64,000 bases of DNA. It comes from Spirodela intermedia (lineage: Eukaryota; Streptophyta; Magnoliopsida; Alismatales; Araceae). Under the pieces are notes generated by a model that was given only the letters and a program-made list of their open reading frames with translations, was not told where the DNA came from and did no database searches. The position numbers were made by a program, and so were the translations under genes. Below, one piece after another: positions 49,101 through 61,933 of this stretch. The first letter of the stretch is position 1. Each line of letters begins with the position of its first letter. The stretch lies in contig LR746278.1 of NCBI GenBank assembly GCA_902729315.2, positions 3,605,501 through 3,669,500 of the forward strand, given 5' to 3'.

Positions 49101-52100
49101 TTCAGTTCGTTGATTCATATGATCCACCAATAAAAGGTCTGCAGGAGGATCTTAATTTTGTCAGTCCTCGTATTGGAGAGGTCATTTTTTAATTCTGCTA
49201 TTTGCTGTATTCCTATTTTCATGCAATCTATTTCAGCAAACGTTTTCTTTTAATGTTCTTGTCATAAATACTCCGGCAGAGACCTATCTCATTCTTCTGG
49301 TTATGCTTTTTGCTCGCTATAGGAAGTTATTCCAGTTGTTTTCTCAATGTGATTACCACATATCTCTTCTGATGTCTTAAAGCTTTGTGACATTCTTGAG
49401 GTATCTAATGTGATGATGCTTGGGTTTTAGCTGTTTCGGAGTGGATGCATGATATTTGGAGAGAAATAGTGTGAGTCTCTGTCCTTGGAAAATCTGTTTC
49501 CGTCATTTTGTTGGATGCTCATGCTACTGCGATTAGAGATGTGAGGGGGGATTGGTTTTTGAAATTTGAAAGATATTTGAGTGGGGCTAAAGTCTTGCTA
49601 CTGGACACTGTTGGTGCACAAAAGCTTAATCTATGGGTAAGACGTGCGAGATGGAGACGTGAAAGTGTTGAGAGCTCACTGTTATCCTAAATGATCTCAA
49701 ATTTGGGAGGAATAGCCAATGCACTTGTCAGATGTTCTGTTTGACTTTTACTTTAATACTTATATTTAATGGGCTCTTTTTTCTTTTTGTTCTATATCAG
49801 GACCTACTACATTTTATTGGAGTAAAAACACTTGATAACTTGTTTCTTAATTGCTCATAATCATCCAGGACCTACTATGGCATGATTTAGTGCTTACTGG
49901 CAGATTCTTGCAATAGTCTAGGAATTGTGGAACAAAAGTCAAATTTGAAGTCTTGATGGCTCATCCTGCTTGGCTATTCTTTTGGTCATTTGGAATCAAT
50001 AGAACAAACAGCCTCTTAGTCTCTAAAGTTGCTTCGAATGACTCTGATGCTGGCATTCTTCTTTGAATAAGTGTTTGCTAGCAACTGGCATGTATTCCCA
50101 ACTATCTGGAACTTATTGGATAAAATTTATGTCCTTTACACAATGGGAAACGGGAAGTTGTCTTTCATGAAATGTACTGACATCTGCAAATCAGACGAAT
50201 GGTCGGGCTGGTAAATGCTTGCCCGTCTTGGAAGTTTTTTTTATCAAATAATTTGCAGTATAACGTTTACAGGTATCGCTCGTTGGAATGAGGTAATATA
50301 AAAAAAGGAAAATTTTGATTTGTGAAATCTAAAAGATAATGTTCATATTTATGTCAATCTAACACGAAACGAATCTTTATGATTTGTAAACAGGTTTTGG
50401 AGGCTGTTGGCCCCTTTATATTTCTCTCAACGGACACAAAGAAGTTAAGAAATGAGGGCTTTCTAAGTCCATTTCACCCTCGGTATCCTGATATACTGAC
50501 AAACTCTGCTCATCCTATGGTAAGAATTTTTGTAAAAGTGACAACGAATGCTACTTGATGTTGACTTTCTTGGATACCCTTATCTTTGATACCTACAGGC
50601 ATTCACTCTTTTGGGTTGTATGTCTTCTCTTTGACTTTGTTCAATCTGATTTAATTTTCCGTTGTTCTGCAGAGAGCACAAGACTTAGCCAATGTCACTT
50701 CTTACCGAGAATGGGTTCTCCTGGGCTATCTTGTTTGTCCTGATGAATTGCTCCGTGTAACAAGCATCGACATTGCCATGGTGTGTTGTAGCTGATAGTT
50801 TATTTTGATGATTGTTTATTCTTCAATTTCGGAGCGTCCATCTGTTTCTGTCTGTCTTCTTAACATATCTTATGTTTTTTGACGAATTCCATTTCCATAT
50901 GGTGCTATTTTTTATCCAAGTATTATCCGTTGTTGGCCTGTGGGATCCTCTCCTCGGTGGGTCTTATTTCAGACAACTATATTGCAAATATTACTTTGCT
51001 TTGCTGTTAAATATGTTCACATATAGAAGCTGTATTCATCTCATTCCTTGGCTCTCTTGCCTGTTTTACCTGTTTTCTAAAGACCACCGAAATTCGTTCT
51101 TCCAGACTATATTTCCATATGAAGTACTAATTTTGTTCAACTTATCCTGGATGTGACTTATGGGTGTTCTCTAGGCAATGGCTGCCTTCCACATCTAAGC
51201 TGAAAGAACACCATCTGCAGTGATCCGCCATTTATGAAGAACGTTTTCTCCATCAACAGCGCTTTTATTGCTAATTTAGGTTTTATTTTCAGGTTGCATT
51301 GAAAGAAAGTGTAATTCTGACATTGTTCAGGGATGAGGTAACTATTTCTTTTCACATGGTTACATTTTTTTTCCCGTTTCCTATATGTTTATGCCCTTTT
51401 TTGTTGAATCCGCAGTACATACTTTTGCATGAAGATTACCAGCTCTATGTCTTACCAAGGATTTTAGAATCAAAGAAGATGGCCAAATCAGGGCGCACAA
51501 AGCAGAAGGAGGCAGATCTGGAATACAACGTTGCAAAGCAGGTTGAGAAAATGATAGGGTATGTTCACCACAATAGCTTCGAAGAGAGAACTTATTCGGT
51601 AGTAGTAGTTTCGTTGGTGCCTTTTCCTCTCTGAATGGATTGTTCTATGTGCTTTGTTTCGAATTTTTGATTACATGATGTAATCATTCTTTTGCTTAAC
51701 TCGTGTCAATGCTGAGGAACTTGTACTGTGTGGGAAGTTCAAATGCTGACAATAGCTCAGATGGATGATGTACTACCTCATAAAATCTGTGCTGTTATAT
51801 TTTTAAAATGTAGGCTATCTCTAAAAGTCTTTAAGTATGTGACTTAGCCAAAATTAATGGGATCACTATCATGAGAAAAAAGTTATCTCTTCTCCATCGG
51901 GACAAATCGATTGGACATGCCAAGCCATGATCTTTGGGAAGATGGTTTAGATGCGTGAAGAGGACTGTAAATCATGGCTGGAATTTTTATATTAGTATCA
52001 ATAAAATGAGGTCAATATTTGATCGCCAAGTTTTGTTGAGTAGAGATTTTGGACTAGGTTTTGCTTATAAAAGTAGAAGTTTGCCATGCTACACTGGGGA

Positions 52101-55100
52101 ATTGACTGTGGATTTTGAAAAAGTAAAAGCTTAAACTTACAGACTTTTGTGTGGAGAAAATTCTTCTCATACGTTTTCACATGGCATCACCAAATGATAC
52201 AAGTCTTGAATAAGAATCTACAACGGACTAGAACGCCCTTGTTGACGATCCTTTACTAAAAAGGTGGAGGATGTGAGGTAACGTAGTTAAGCTAAGGTCA
52301 ATCGAACGGAATGACTAGAAAAAAAGCCAGGGTCAGTAGACCGAACTAATAGTTTTCATTTCCCATCTCATGGAAAACCCTTTTCACTCCGCTTAACCCT
52401 ATCTCCTTCTAGGGGTATTTTAGTGATATGTTCTATAGGAACTGGACGATCATATTTGGTCAAGCTTTTTCTCTGAGAAAAGAAGTTCACGACCCGTGGG
52501 GCTTCTACCTCCACGAGGCATTGCTCCGTCAGGCTTTCGCCCATTGCGGAAATTGTTATCCCCCCGATATTTCAGTTCTGGAAATCCTTTGCTGGTTGAA
52601 AGGGGTGGGAATGTAGGGGGGTTGGCAAGCGGCCATAGTAGGAAGAACGGGCTGGCCCTGATTAAGATTTAAATCTGGGGAGACTTTGTCCTGATTCAGT
52701 GGACTAATCCCTATCCAAATTAAGATAAAAGGTTAAATGGAATCCGTGAAAAATTGGAGTCTCTCTTGGATCTTACAGTTTCTAGCTGGATTGGGCTGAT
52801 AAAAGGATTCTATATTTTCTGGCTGTTGCTCTAGGCATGTTGCCAGCCAGCAATGGAAGAAGAGATTAGGATAGTATTATAAAAAAGGCTAAGAGTCAAC
52901 TTTTGGATGCTAAAGGTAAATCCGACTATTTTTTCTTCTTACTTCAACATTCTGTTTTGGCCTCCCACTGCTAAATTCTTCTATTTCTGGCCCCTAGATT
53001 AATATTCGACCGTATATTTTGCACAATAAAGAGAAAATGCTTTTTGGGATTGATCTTTCATGCATAATGTCAAGACGGTTTGAAAATGAAATACAGATGT
53101 GTATGAAGGAAATGACCAGGGGTATTAATTCTTCTTTAATTTTTGTTTACATGGAAATATCGCTAAGAATAAAAATGGAGTGGAAACAGGTGAAGGAGAT
53201 AGAGTCAGCATGGAAAAGGACAAGACAGAATAAAATAAGCATTGAAGAAAAGTCTATATGAAATGTAAACTTCCAGAACACGTCAAATGAAGACGGGAAT
53301 ATATTATTGTTGGCTCGAAGAAGGCCGAATTTCCAGATTTTGAAGGTGAATTAAAATTTCGACGCCGCATCCATGACTCTTTTCCCAAAAAAGACGAGGC
53401 TGAAAGGTAACGAATCTCAGGTCTAATATCGTGTTCAGGAGCTGCTGTTTAAATCAATGACAAATAGTTGAAGAAACCAGCATTTTTGACAGGATTATAT
53501 TTACACATACATATGCATATGTAGACCAAAGAAACAGTTATGATTGTAGACATGACCAAGAACATTAGAAGTAAAATATATCTGGTTGTTGAAGTTCGTT
53601 TTTGCGAAGGTGAATGATAGACTGAGTTGGAAATGTTTAGATAATATATATATTATTTTTGGTGGGGCGTAAACAAAGATTTGATCAGTCATTGCATGAA
53701 TACGGTCTCAATCACTGGATTTTCTTTCCTCATGGGACTGCAAGAACTCGAGTTTGGGTCAAGGATAGCACTTATACGCACTTTTTATTGTGGGTTAATA
53801 TTTCAGTTCAATTTGGAATAATGCAGTAGAAGGGAAAACTGAAAAAATTAATGTGGGCCAGAAAAGCCTAGCTCTCACTCATTTTGAATCAGTTGACGAT
53901 CACTATATTGTTTGAAAAGGACACTGAACGTAAAAAATCCAAAAATTTGAAATCATTAATGGTACTCTTGGAACTGATGAAAAGGCTGCTACGCAAGTTT
54001 GAGCTCTTAATATGTCATTAATCTAAGGTGTTCTTGTTCTGGATCCCCCATAATATGTCATTGAGATTAATTCAAACCATGTGTTTTCATTTAGAAAATG
54101 CCACGGCAGCTTAAGAATGCATGTTACGCAGTCAACATAACCAAAATGTTTATCTTTAGGCCGGATTGGAAAAGTATTTTGTGCTAGCTTATTTCTCTTA
54201 CTTTTGCACTCCATTGATATATATGAGAAGAGGACTTCTTGGATTTTTCCTGGTTTAATGTTGGTTTAATGTTGGTTTAATGTTTTCTGGTGCCTGTTTT
54301 GATATAATAGTGGAAATTCCTGTAGAAAACAAATTAGTGGACGTTATAACATCCATCGAGATAAGTACATATCTATATATGTGTAAGCAGTTCATTTTCT
54401 GTCAGCAGATGAATCCCTGCGCTTGATAGAGATTTCTCTGCGAGTTTGTAGGGCAAGTAGAACTTGTAGCTGTAAATCTCTTGGGTTTTAGATTTCTTTC
54501 AAACCTGTGCCTCCTCTCCTTGCTGTATAATCGAAAGCCTTTACTACTATTGCATGTTGCCTGTCACCAAAAAGTAACTGATTCCTCATGTGCACAGCCA
54601 CCTATGGCACCAGTCTTTCAAGAAAAGTTGCCTTTATTCATGAATGGCAAAATTTTCAATATTTACCATCATTACATCTGCAGCTTTCCAGATCTCTCTC
54701 ATTTTGACCGTTATATAGTGTCAACAGCCGGGATATTGACTCTCTCTCTAGCCAGTGAGTTTATCTGGTACTGTCTGCAATGAGTGCTCATATGTTGTGG
54801 GAAAATAAATGGATGCAAATTTACCTGCAGATTGTTTGTTGTGCTACTATATTATATTTTCTTACCATGGATATTTAGTTATCATATATTTTCTCTAATT
54901 CACTTTTTTTTGTGAAGTACTGTTATTTTGTTCGACATTCAATTGTATTTTATATTTTTTGCTCTTTTTCGTTCTTTATTGTCTTTCTAGTGAGGTGCAT
55001 GAACAAGCACTCGTGTCATGTGTTGCCATACATCGTGAGAGAAGAATATTGCTAAAGCAAGAGATTGGTAGAATGGTATTGTTTTTTGCCGACCAGCCTA

Positions 55101-58100
55101 GCTTACTTGCTCCTAATATTCAGGTAAGCGTTACTATTTTTGATGGTTCTACTTTAATTAGCCAGTTGCCTTTAAGTTATCATAGCGTATGAATGCCACA
55201 TATCGATGCAGGGATTTGTTAGTTTATTCAACATCTACTTTCACTTTGTTGTCTACTACCTCTGGGTGAACATTTATTTTCCGATCCAAAGTATTTCTTT
55301 CCTTATATAAGTTTGAATTCGTGCTGAAATTGATTTTACAGTTGTGTTTATATACTGTTTTTCTATTGGAGAATGAAAGCCAGATTGTGGTAACTTTTGA
55401 GGTTCGTTTAGAAATGCTAATTGTTTTTAAAAGCATTTGAGTAACAGAGATTATTTGGTTGATAATAGTAAAATGAGTTCGAGGAAGCTTTGAGGCGGTG
55501 ACCTAAAAGCATATTCTCGAAATGGCTGGAGGAAGGTCTGATATTCCCGTGTAAAGTCACCATTTTACACCCGACTTTAATACATGGTCAGAAAATATGA
55601 TGACGTTTAAAAGTCTAAAAACCAAATAAAGTTCGTTTTCATCAGGTTTTGTCTAGGCTAATTGATTAATAGCTGAAAGAATATTTTGATTTCCTATACT
55701 AGAAAACACGAATGTGACCTCAGAGAAGAACTGATTCAACATAACATGTAGGACATTTCATAGAATATATTGTTGCCATTTACGCCATTTCTTCCTGAAA
55801 ACATTAGTATGCTGTGAGTTTTTTTAACAATAGATAGCGGTTTTTCATTCAAGATATTGGGGTTTAATACTCAGAATACCATGGTTTGTTTGTTACAAGT
55901 TATTCCATGATTAACATCAGAGAAAAATACCATCGCCTACTGTCTTCGCTAAACCTTCATAATTAATCAGAATTTCCTCTTTCTTTAATACGTGGAGTTA
56001 AACTATAATATCATCTCTATGGATAGAAACAGAAAAAAAAAGGAAACAGATAAGATTCCGTTTTGCCGTTTTCTCTTCTGCCTAGAGAGCCAGATCAGCT
56101 TTTGTTCTAGTCTGACAAAGAAGCCAGTCTAACTAAAACTATTAATCAGTCTCATATAGATAATTTGATTCCATTCTGGTTGACATCCGTTCATTTAATT
56201 CGAAGGAATAATTTACTGTTTTAAATATCATCTTTTTGGTTCTGCTGCCTCCTTTATTTATTCCATGTTGGTGAAATGGAATAAGCCCTATTTTGAACCG
56301 AATACTTGCATATGGCTTCAACTTCACATGTCAACACACAGTGTAGGGATCAACTGAGGTAGTTTCCACTTCTATTTTATTTGTAAGCATTAACACATAG
56401 CTTACACTTATATTCCATTTAAGATTTATTTATGGATACATAAAGCCTCTATTCATATAGTTTCATATTATATCTTTGGGACATCAAATATTTTCCTATT
56501 ATATACATTTTAATGCTTTATTTGGAAAATAATTTTGAATGTTGATGAAAGCCAAGAACTTGATTTCTATTGATTTGTTCTCTTGGTAGCCCGAAGTGCA
56601 AGATTACTGATCATTATGCTGTTCAGCATTTGTAGACATAATTTATCGCTTTATCTATGTGATCTGTAACAAAGAATATTTCTTGAACTGTAATATTCCT
56701 ATTGTAACAGACTACTTAGAAATTTGTCCATGCAAAATGTTACCGTTCACTTGCTCGATGCAGATGGTTTTCTCAGCCTTGGCTTTTGCCCAGTCTGAAA
56801 TCATTTGGTACTGCCAACATATTAGTATATCGTCTTCAGGATCTAAAGCAGCAAGGACGGCACCTGCTGACATTGTAAGTTACAAAAAGCCGAGATATTG
56901 GATAATTGTGTAATTATGAAGTGCTATCAGCAATAGTTATGACATTTCCGTTGCAGGATGCAGCAGACCCAACAATTGGTTTCTTGTTACATGGAATGGA
57001 CAAGCTTTGCTGCCTAGTACGCAAATACATTTCAGGTGAGGTTTTCATGTATTGATAAATGAATATGTTTGACAATGATGTTCAGATTGCACGGGCTCTT
57101 TATGCTCCATGCATTTTATTCGCAGAAGCTATGGCTTTTGACTTGTAGCATGATTATCTTTAATTTGTAATTTGATGGATCTCGCAGGTTAAGATTTTAT
57201 TGTTCATTCTTGTGGCAACCTATGCCTTTGGAAATATTAATAAGGATGCGCTTTATATCCGGAAACTCTGAAGTTTATTTGGAAACTTTATTCCAAGATA
57301 ATGTGTACGGTAGGAAGAAAAGCTAGTTGACAAACTGAGAAGAATGGAGGACGAAGAGAGAACAGGAAAGTAGAAACAACCCCGTTGAACAGTTTGCCTC
57401 CCCTCATAGGGTTAAAATAAAGAAACCCGTAGTTCCCCTTTATTAAACACGAATAATTCAGATTGGTCTAATAAGTGGAGTGCAAAAGGTCTCTCCACTC
57501 ACTAAACCAGGCATGATTTACTTGGTGTGGGTATGGCTTGTGGAATTTTTCTTTTCTCACGTCGCAATGGTTTGTGGAAGTTTTCATGTTTATGGTTACC
57601 TTGATTTTCTTGTTTAACTAGAGGTAACCTTTTTCAAATAAAATTATAATTTTTTTATTCTTTTTTCTTTGAACAGCCATAAGAGGATATGCGCTGTCAT
57701 ATTTGTCATCGTGTGCTGGAAGAATACGCTTCTTACTGGGTACCCCGGGAATGGTAGCCCTTGATTTAGATACCCCATTGAAGGGTTTCTTTCAGCAAGT
57801 TGTTCGTTGTCTTGAAAATGTACCGAAGCCCCAGGGAGAAAATGTCTCCTCACTTAAATGTGACCTATCTGTAAGTAGCATATGTGTTGTGCATCTTTTT
57901 CTCCATTGGCTTCTGAGAATTCTCCTTAAATTGAATTCGTGTGGTTTATAATTCAAAGTGATTTTATTGCAATCTGCCTCGTGGGAACTTCCTTTAGTCA
58001 CATCATTTTTGACAAAAACGTAAGTTTGTACCAGTGATGGTAAATCCTAGTGGCTGTTTTGCTCGTGATACTAGGAGTTCCCTGTGCTTATCAGACTTGC

Positions 58101-61100
58101 AAGGAAAAAGGATTCTAATTCCCTCCTGAATACTTACGAAAGTATCTACTAGACCGAATTGGTCCGTATGGGCCACATTCACTGCAATCTGCTGACTCCG
58201 GAATCATTAACCAAATTTATGGTTACTCTGACCCAGTCTCATCTGGACCAGCCAGTTCCCAAAGTTGGATTCTAGCAACAATTGATAAGGAGCGTGATAA
58301 GTTGCTCATAAAATGCAAGGTTTCCTGTAGTAACTAGTGGTATATATTTTGATTGTTTCGAGAATTCAATGGACGAGAAATGGTTGAAATCTTTCCTTGG
58401 AAAAATTATCCTTTGTATGGCAACGCCTTAGTTCATCGTGGAAGACGGTTGCTACAGTGGTTATTATGGATGATATTTACATTAGTCAGAACACCTATTC
58501 CTTGCTCTCCTTCTATGTGCAGATAACACTATAGAATATGAAAATGATGATGCAAACAATATTCCGATTTTACTCAGTCATTTGGTAAGTTCAACAACGT
58601 TTAAAGTTCATGCTGTCAACTTTTGTGAAAAATCTAAAGTCCAGGAATAGGCGGGAGGAATGTAAACCTTTTGTAAACCTAGTTTGCTGAGATATTTTAT
58701 CTATTTCCAAGACACCAGCAAAAGTTGCAAAAAATGGAAGCTATTATAATTGATTTTATGTGGAATTTCGCAAATAAGGAGACAGGATTCCACTTAAGGC
58801 ATTGCGGCTTTTTGTGGAACTAAAAGATAGGTGTTAAATTGAGTAAAACGAACATTCTTTGCAAGCTCTTTTTGCTAAATTGCTATGGTTAGTGGGATAA
58901 GTATCTCTTTCCAAAGAAAATTTATGATCAAAAAATATTTGGGAATGGGGCCTCAGCTTCAGTATACTTTCGCTCTTGCTCATAATCTGTCATTTATGTC
59001 TGTGTCGTCTGAGCTGGGTGAAAGTAAAGGCATCAATTCTTGAGGACAGATAGCTTCAAAATGGGAAAAGTTTTAGTAGCTTTAACAAGAAAGGATAAAT
59101 AGGAATATACGCATTGAGGTATTTCAGAGCGTGATTATGGTGGATGGGACTTCCAAATGATTATGCATAAAGGAAAACTAGCTTAGCATGCCAAATGCCA
59201 TTTTGTAATTTAACTAGTTATAGTGGATGAAAATCATGGAGATTAGGTTTGGAGATAGAACAGTAAAGAAGACTGATAAATGTGTATTCTGTATTATAGT
59301 GTGTTTCTCTTGGATATGCTACTATTGAACTATTTCGGAATGCTATGTTCAGTACCCTTCGCATTGAGTGATGCTTTCAGATAAGTTCTCATGCAGAATT
59401 GGGTATGTGCCCTGCATACTGAAGAATTGAACACATTTTAAGGATCTATGACGAATCATTGCCGTGACTATTTAATCTGTGGTAGAGGTTTCCAGAGGAC
59501 ATTTTATGCAAGGTGTGTTTTCTTTTGGGCTAGTATTCTGCTGGATTAATTTTGCAGCTTGTGACAAGTCTCATCGTATCTTTTATTCTGTTTATTAAAC
59601 TTTGTTTTTATTTAATTACTGTTTTAGTAGTGGCTTTTTTTAACATTAAACGCAAACAAATTATTGTGTTTCAGTAACAGTCAATCATTATTTAATGAAT
59701 TTAAGGATTTTCTGAACCTGATTATCTAGGGCTTCAGTATATCTGTTTAGTACAAATAGGAATGTATTGTAATTTATTGCAGTTTTTTGATTTACGTTTA
59801 TGTTGCATTTTGTGTACTAATGTCTTTAGGATCTACGAAGGCACTGGCTATCAATATTAATGATTGTGACATCATCTCGGTCTTCAATAAACATACGTCA
59901 CTTGGAGAAGGCCACAGTCTCTACTGGAAAGGAGGGTTTATTATCTGAAGGAAATGCTGCCTATAACTGGTCCAGGTTTGTTTCTCCCATTGTTTACATT
60001 TCAGGTTAACGACAGTCGGATGACGAAGTTCAAAATCATCCAATCGATGCCCGTGCCAATTGATATTAATGATGTTTAAGTACTTGGAGCTTTCTCCTTA
60101 ATCCAATATGTTTTGTTTTCCTGCAGTAAAAAATAATTTGTACTGTAATATTTTTGTAGGGGATTCTTTGGTTACATGTTGAAAGAAATTTCATGGTGTC
60201 GCATAAATCGTATCCCAATTCCTGCCAAAATTATTCAGGCTACCAAAATTATTGAGTGATATGTATCTCTCCAGAGATCTTAGCAATGTTTTCCCTTTGG
60301 TTTTCCAAATGTCTGCTAGTAGGTAGGGTTATTAGATACGGTTTCTGAGTGACATTTTTCTTGTTGCAAGTTGTGTTTTTATATGCTAGAACTAATTCTA
60401 ACTCATGACATTTTCAACCTTCGAGGATTTTCTTTTAGGTTTTTGTCTGAGAACATGAAGGCATGTTAATTTTGTAATTCCTCTGTTAGAGATTCCTGAT
60501 ATGTACTGTCATAAAGGAATAACGTGGCATTATTTTACCCCTTGAATTGTATTTTTCTACCAGATCACTCATTTAAAGGGAAGCCTTTTTATTTCACTTT
60601 TTCTTCGCATTTTACAAGTTTTCTTGAATAATCATACTATTTTCTTCGGTGGGTAGCATATGAAAAGGTTAGGATGACTGCTGTATTATTACTAACTTTG
60701 TTAATTTGGGATATTTAGCAGATATACATTTTGGTTTCTGACTGCGGTTCTATAGTTTTGGTATTTATAGTTTGTATATCCATCTGAAATGCGCTCATGG
60801 ATCTTTAACCTAAGGCATAAGAAGTCATCTTGTATATACCACTTCTAATCATCCGTATGCAGCAATTCGGTAAACCCCAGTTCTGTTTATTGGTTCCCAT
60901 ATTGCCTATGATTTAATAGCTGCGTTATAGACACAGTTCAGTTTCAAGATGTACAAGTTGCAGCAAATACGAACCAAGAATTAACAAGTTACTTTCAACT
61001 CCATGATTTATTGAAATGAAATATGGATTATTTTTGCACGACGTGGCAGGTGTGTTGATGAACTTGAATCCCAGCTATCGAAGCATGGAAGCCTCGGAAA

Positions 61101-61933
61101 GCTGTATTTCTATCACACCCATCTAAGTACGGTAAGGCACATTATCCTTCCTACCTCAGGTGTTCTGGTCTTCCAAATATCTGGTAAGAGTGCTGGCTAA
61201 AGTGTCTCAGAAGGGTCATAAACGGTTCTATTTACATCGCCCCCACCCATGAATATATTCAGCTATAAAATGTTTAGTGTCTTTACCCTTTTTCAATTTG
61301 GATTTTTGTTAGAAGGTAAATAATATTTAAGAATAAAGAAAACATTGCTTTGATAAAAACATAAAAGATAGCTTAATCTTTGCCATGCTTGGTTTTTTTT
61401 TTTAACATTTACAGTTATAAGGATGCTATAAATATCTTTAGGATAGCGCAATGCAAGGTCTGTTAGTTCTTGAATCCTTGATGTTCACTATGCTAATTTA
61501 GATTGGAAAATGAGGTGAAACATGGGGGAAATCGATTTCTTTTATCAAATGTAAAAGACATAGCATACCACCTTCTAAAGTGTCTTTCGAAACATGGCTA
61601 TATTCTCGTTTAAGAGTGGTACTTTTTAAGGGGGTGGCTAAAAGATGGACAATGTTGTACTCGGATATTAATTTCACTGTGCTGGCTTCAGATATAATAT
61701 TTTATGCCACAGACAGAAGTTTTATAACTGCCTAACGGAGAATGCTCCCGCTAATCATTACTTTGAGCAATAATTAATGAAGCATTCGTTTTGCAGTTTG
61801 AAAGTTGTAATGTTGAATTTAGGTCTTTAGGAACACGATGTTTGGGCCTGAAGGACATCCACAGCACTGCTGTGCATGGCTTGGAGTAGCAAGTAGTTTC
61901 CCCAACTGTGCTTCTTCTACCGTCCCTGAAGAG
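43199..61933 (+). CDS. NAP1: NAP1, SCAR/WAVE complex subunit (5' part; continues beyond window)
   Basis: NAP1 (Nck-associated protein 1, GNARLED in Arabidopsis) is part of the complex that activates ARP2/3 to nucleate actin in growing cells. Exons: 43199-43603, 43673-43747, 45738-45818, 45970-46050, 46200-46282, 49096-49180, 50394-50519, 50673-50780, 51293-51337, 51416-51558, 54991-55123, 56764-56874, 56957-57035, 57677-57870, 59830-59975, 61050-61131, 61823-61933. They give 696 codons with no stop, about half the usual length. Landmarks in order are [119 protein letters not shown] and [20 protein letters not shown]. Start chosen at MARSRSQF, like the Arabidopsis N terminus. The intron after exon 4 begins GC, not GT. 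The next exon (starting near VTKIGRD in the family) is not in the window. Confidence 0.95.
54251..54283 (+). repeat. Three tandem 11-bp units in a NAP1 intron
   Basis: TGGTTTAATGT is repeated three times head to tail within the 3.4-kb intron 51559-54990. Confidence 0.9.
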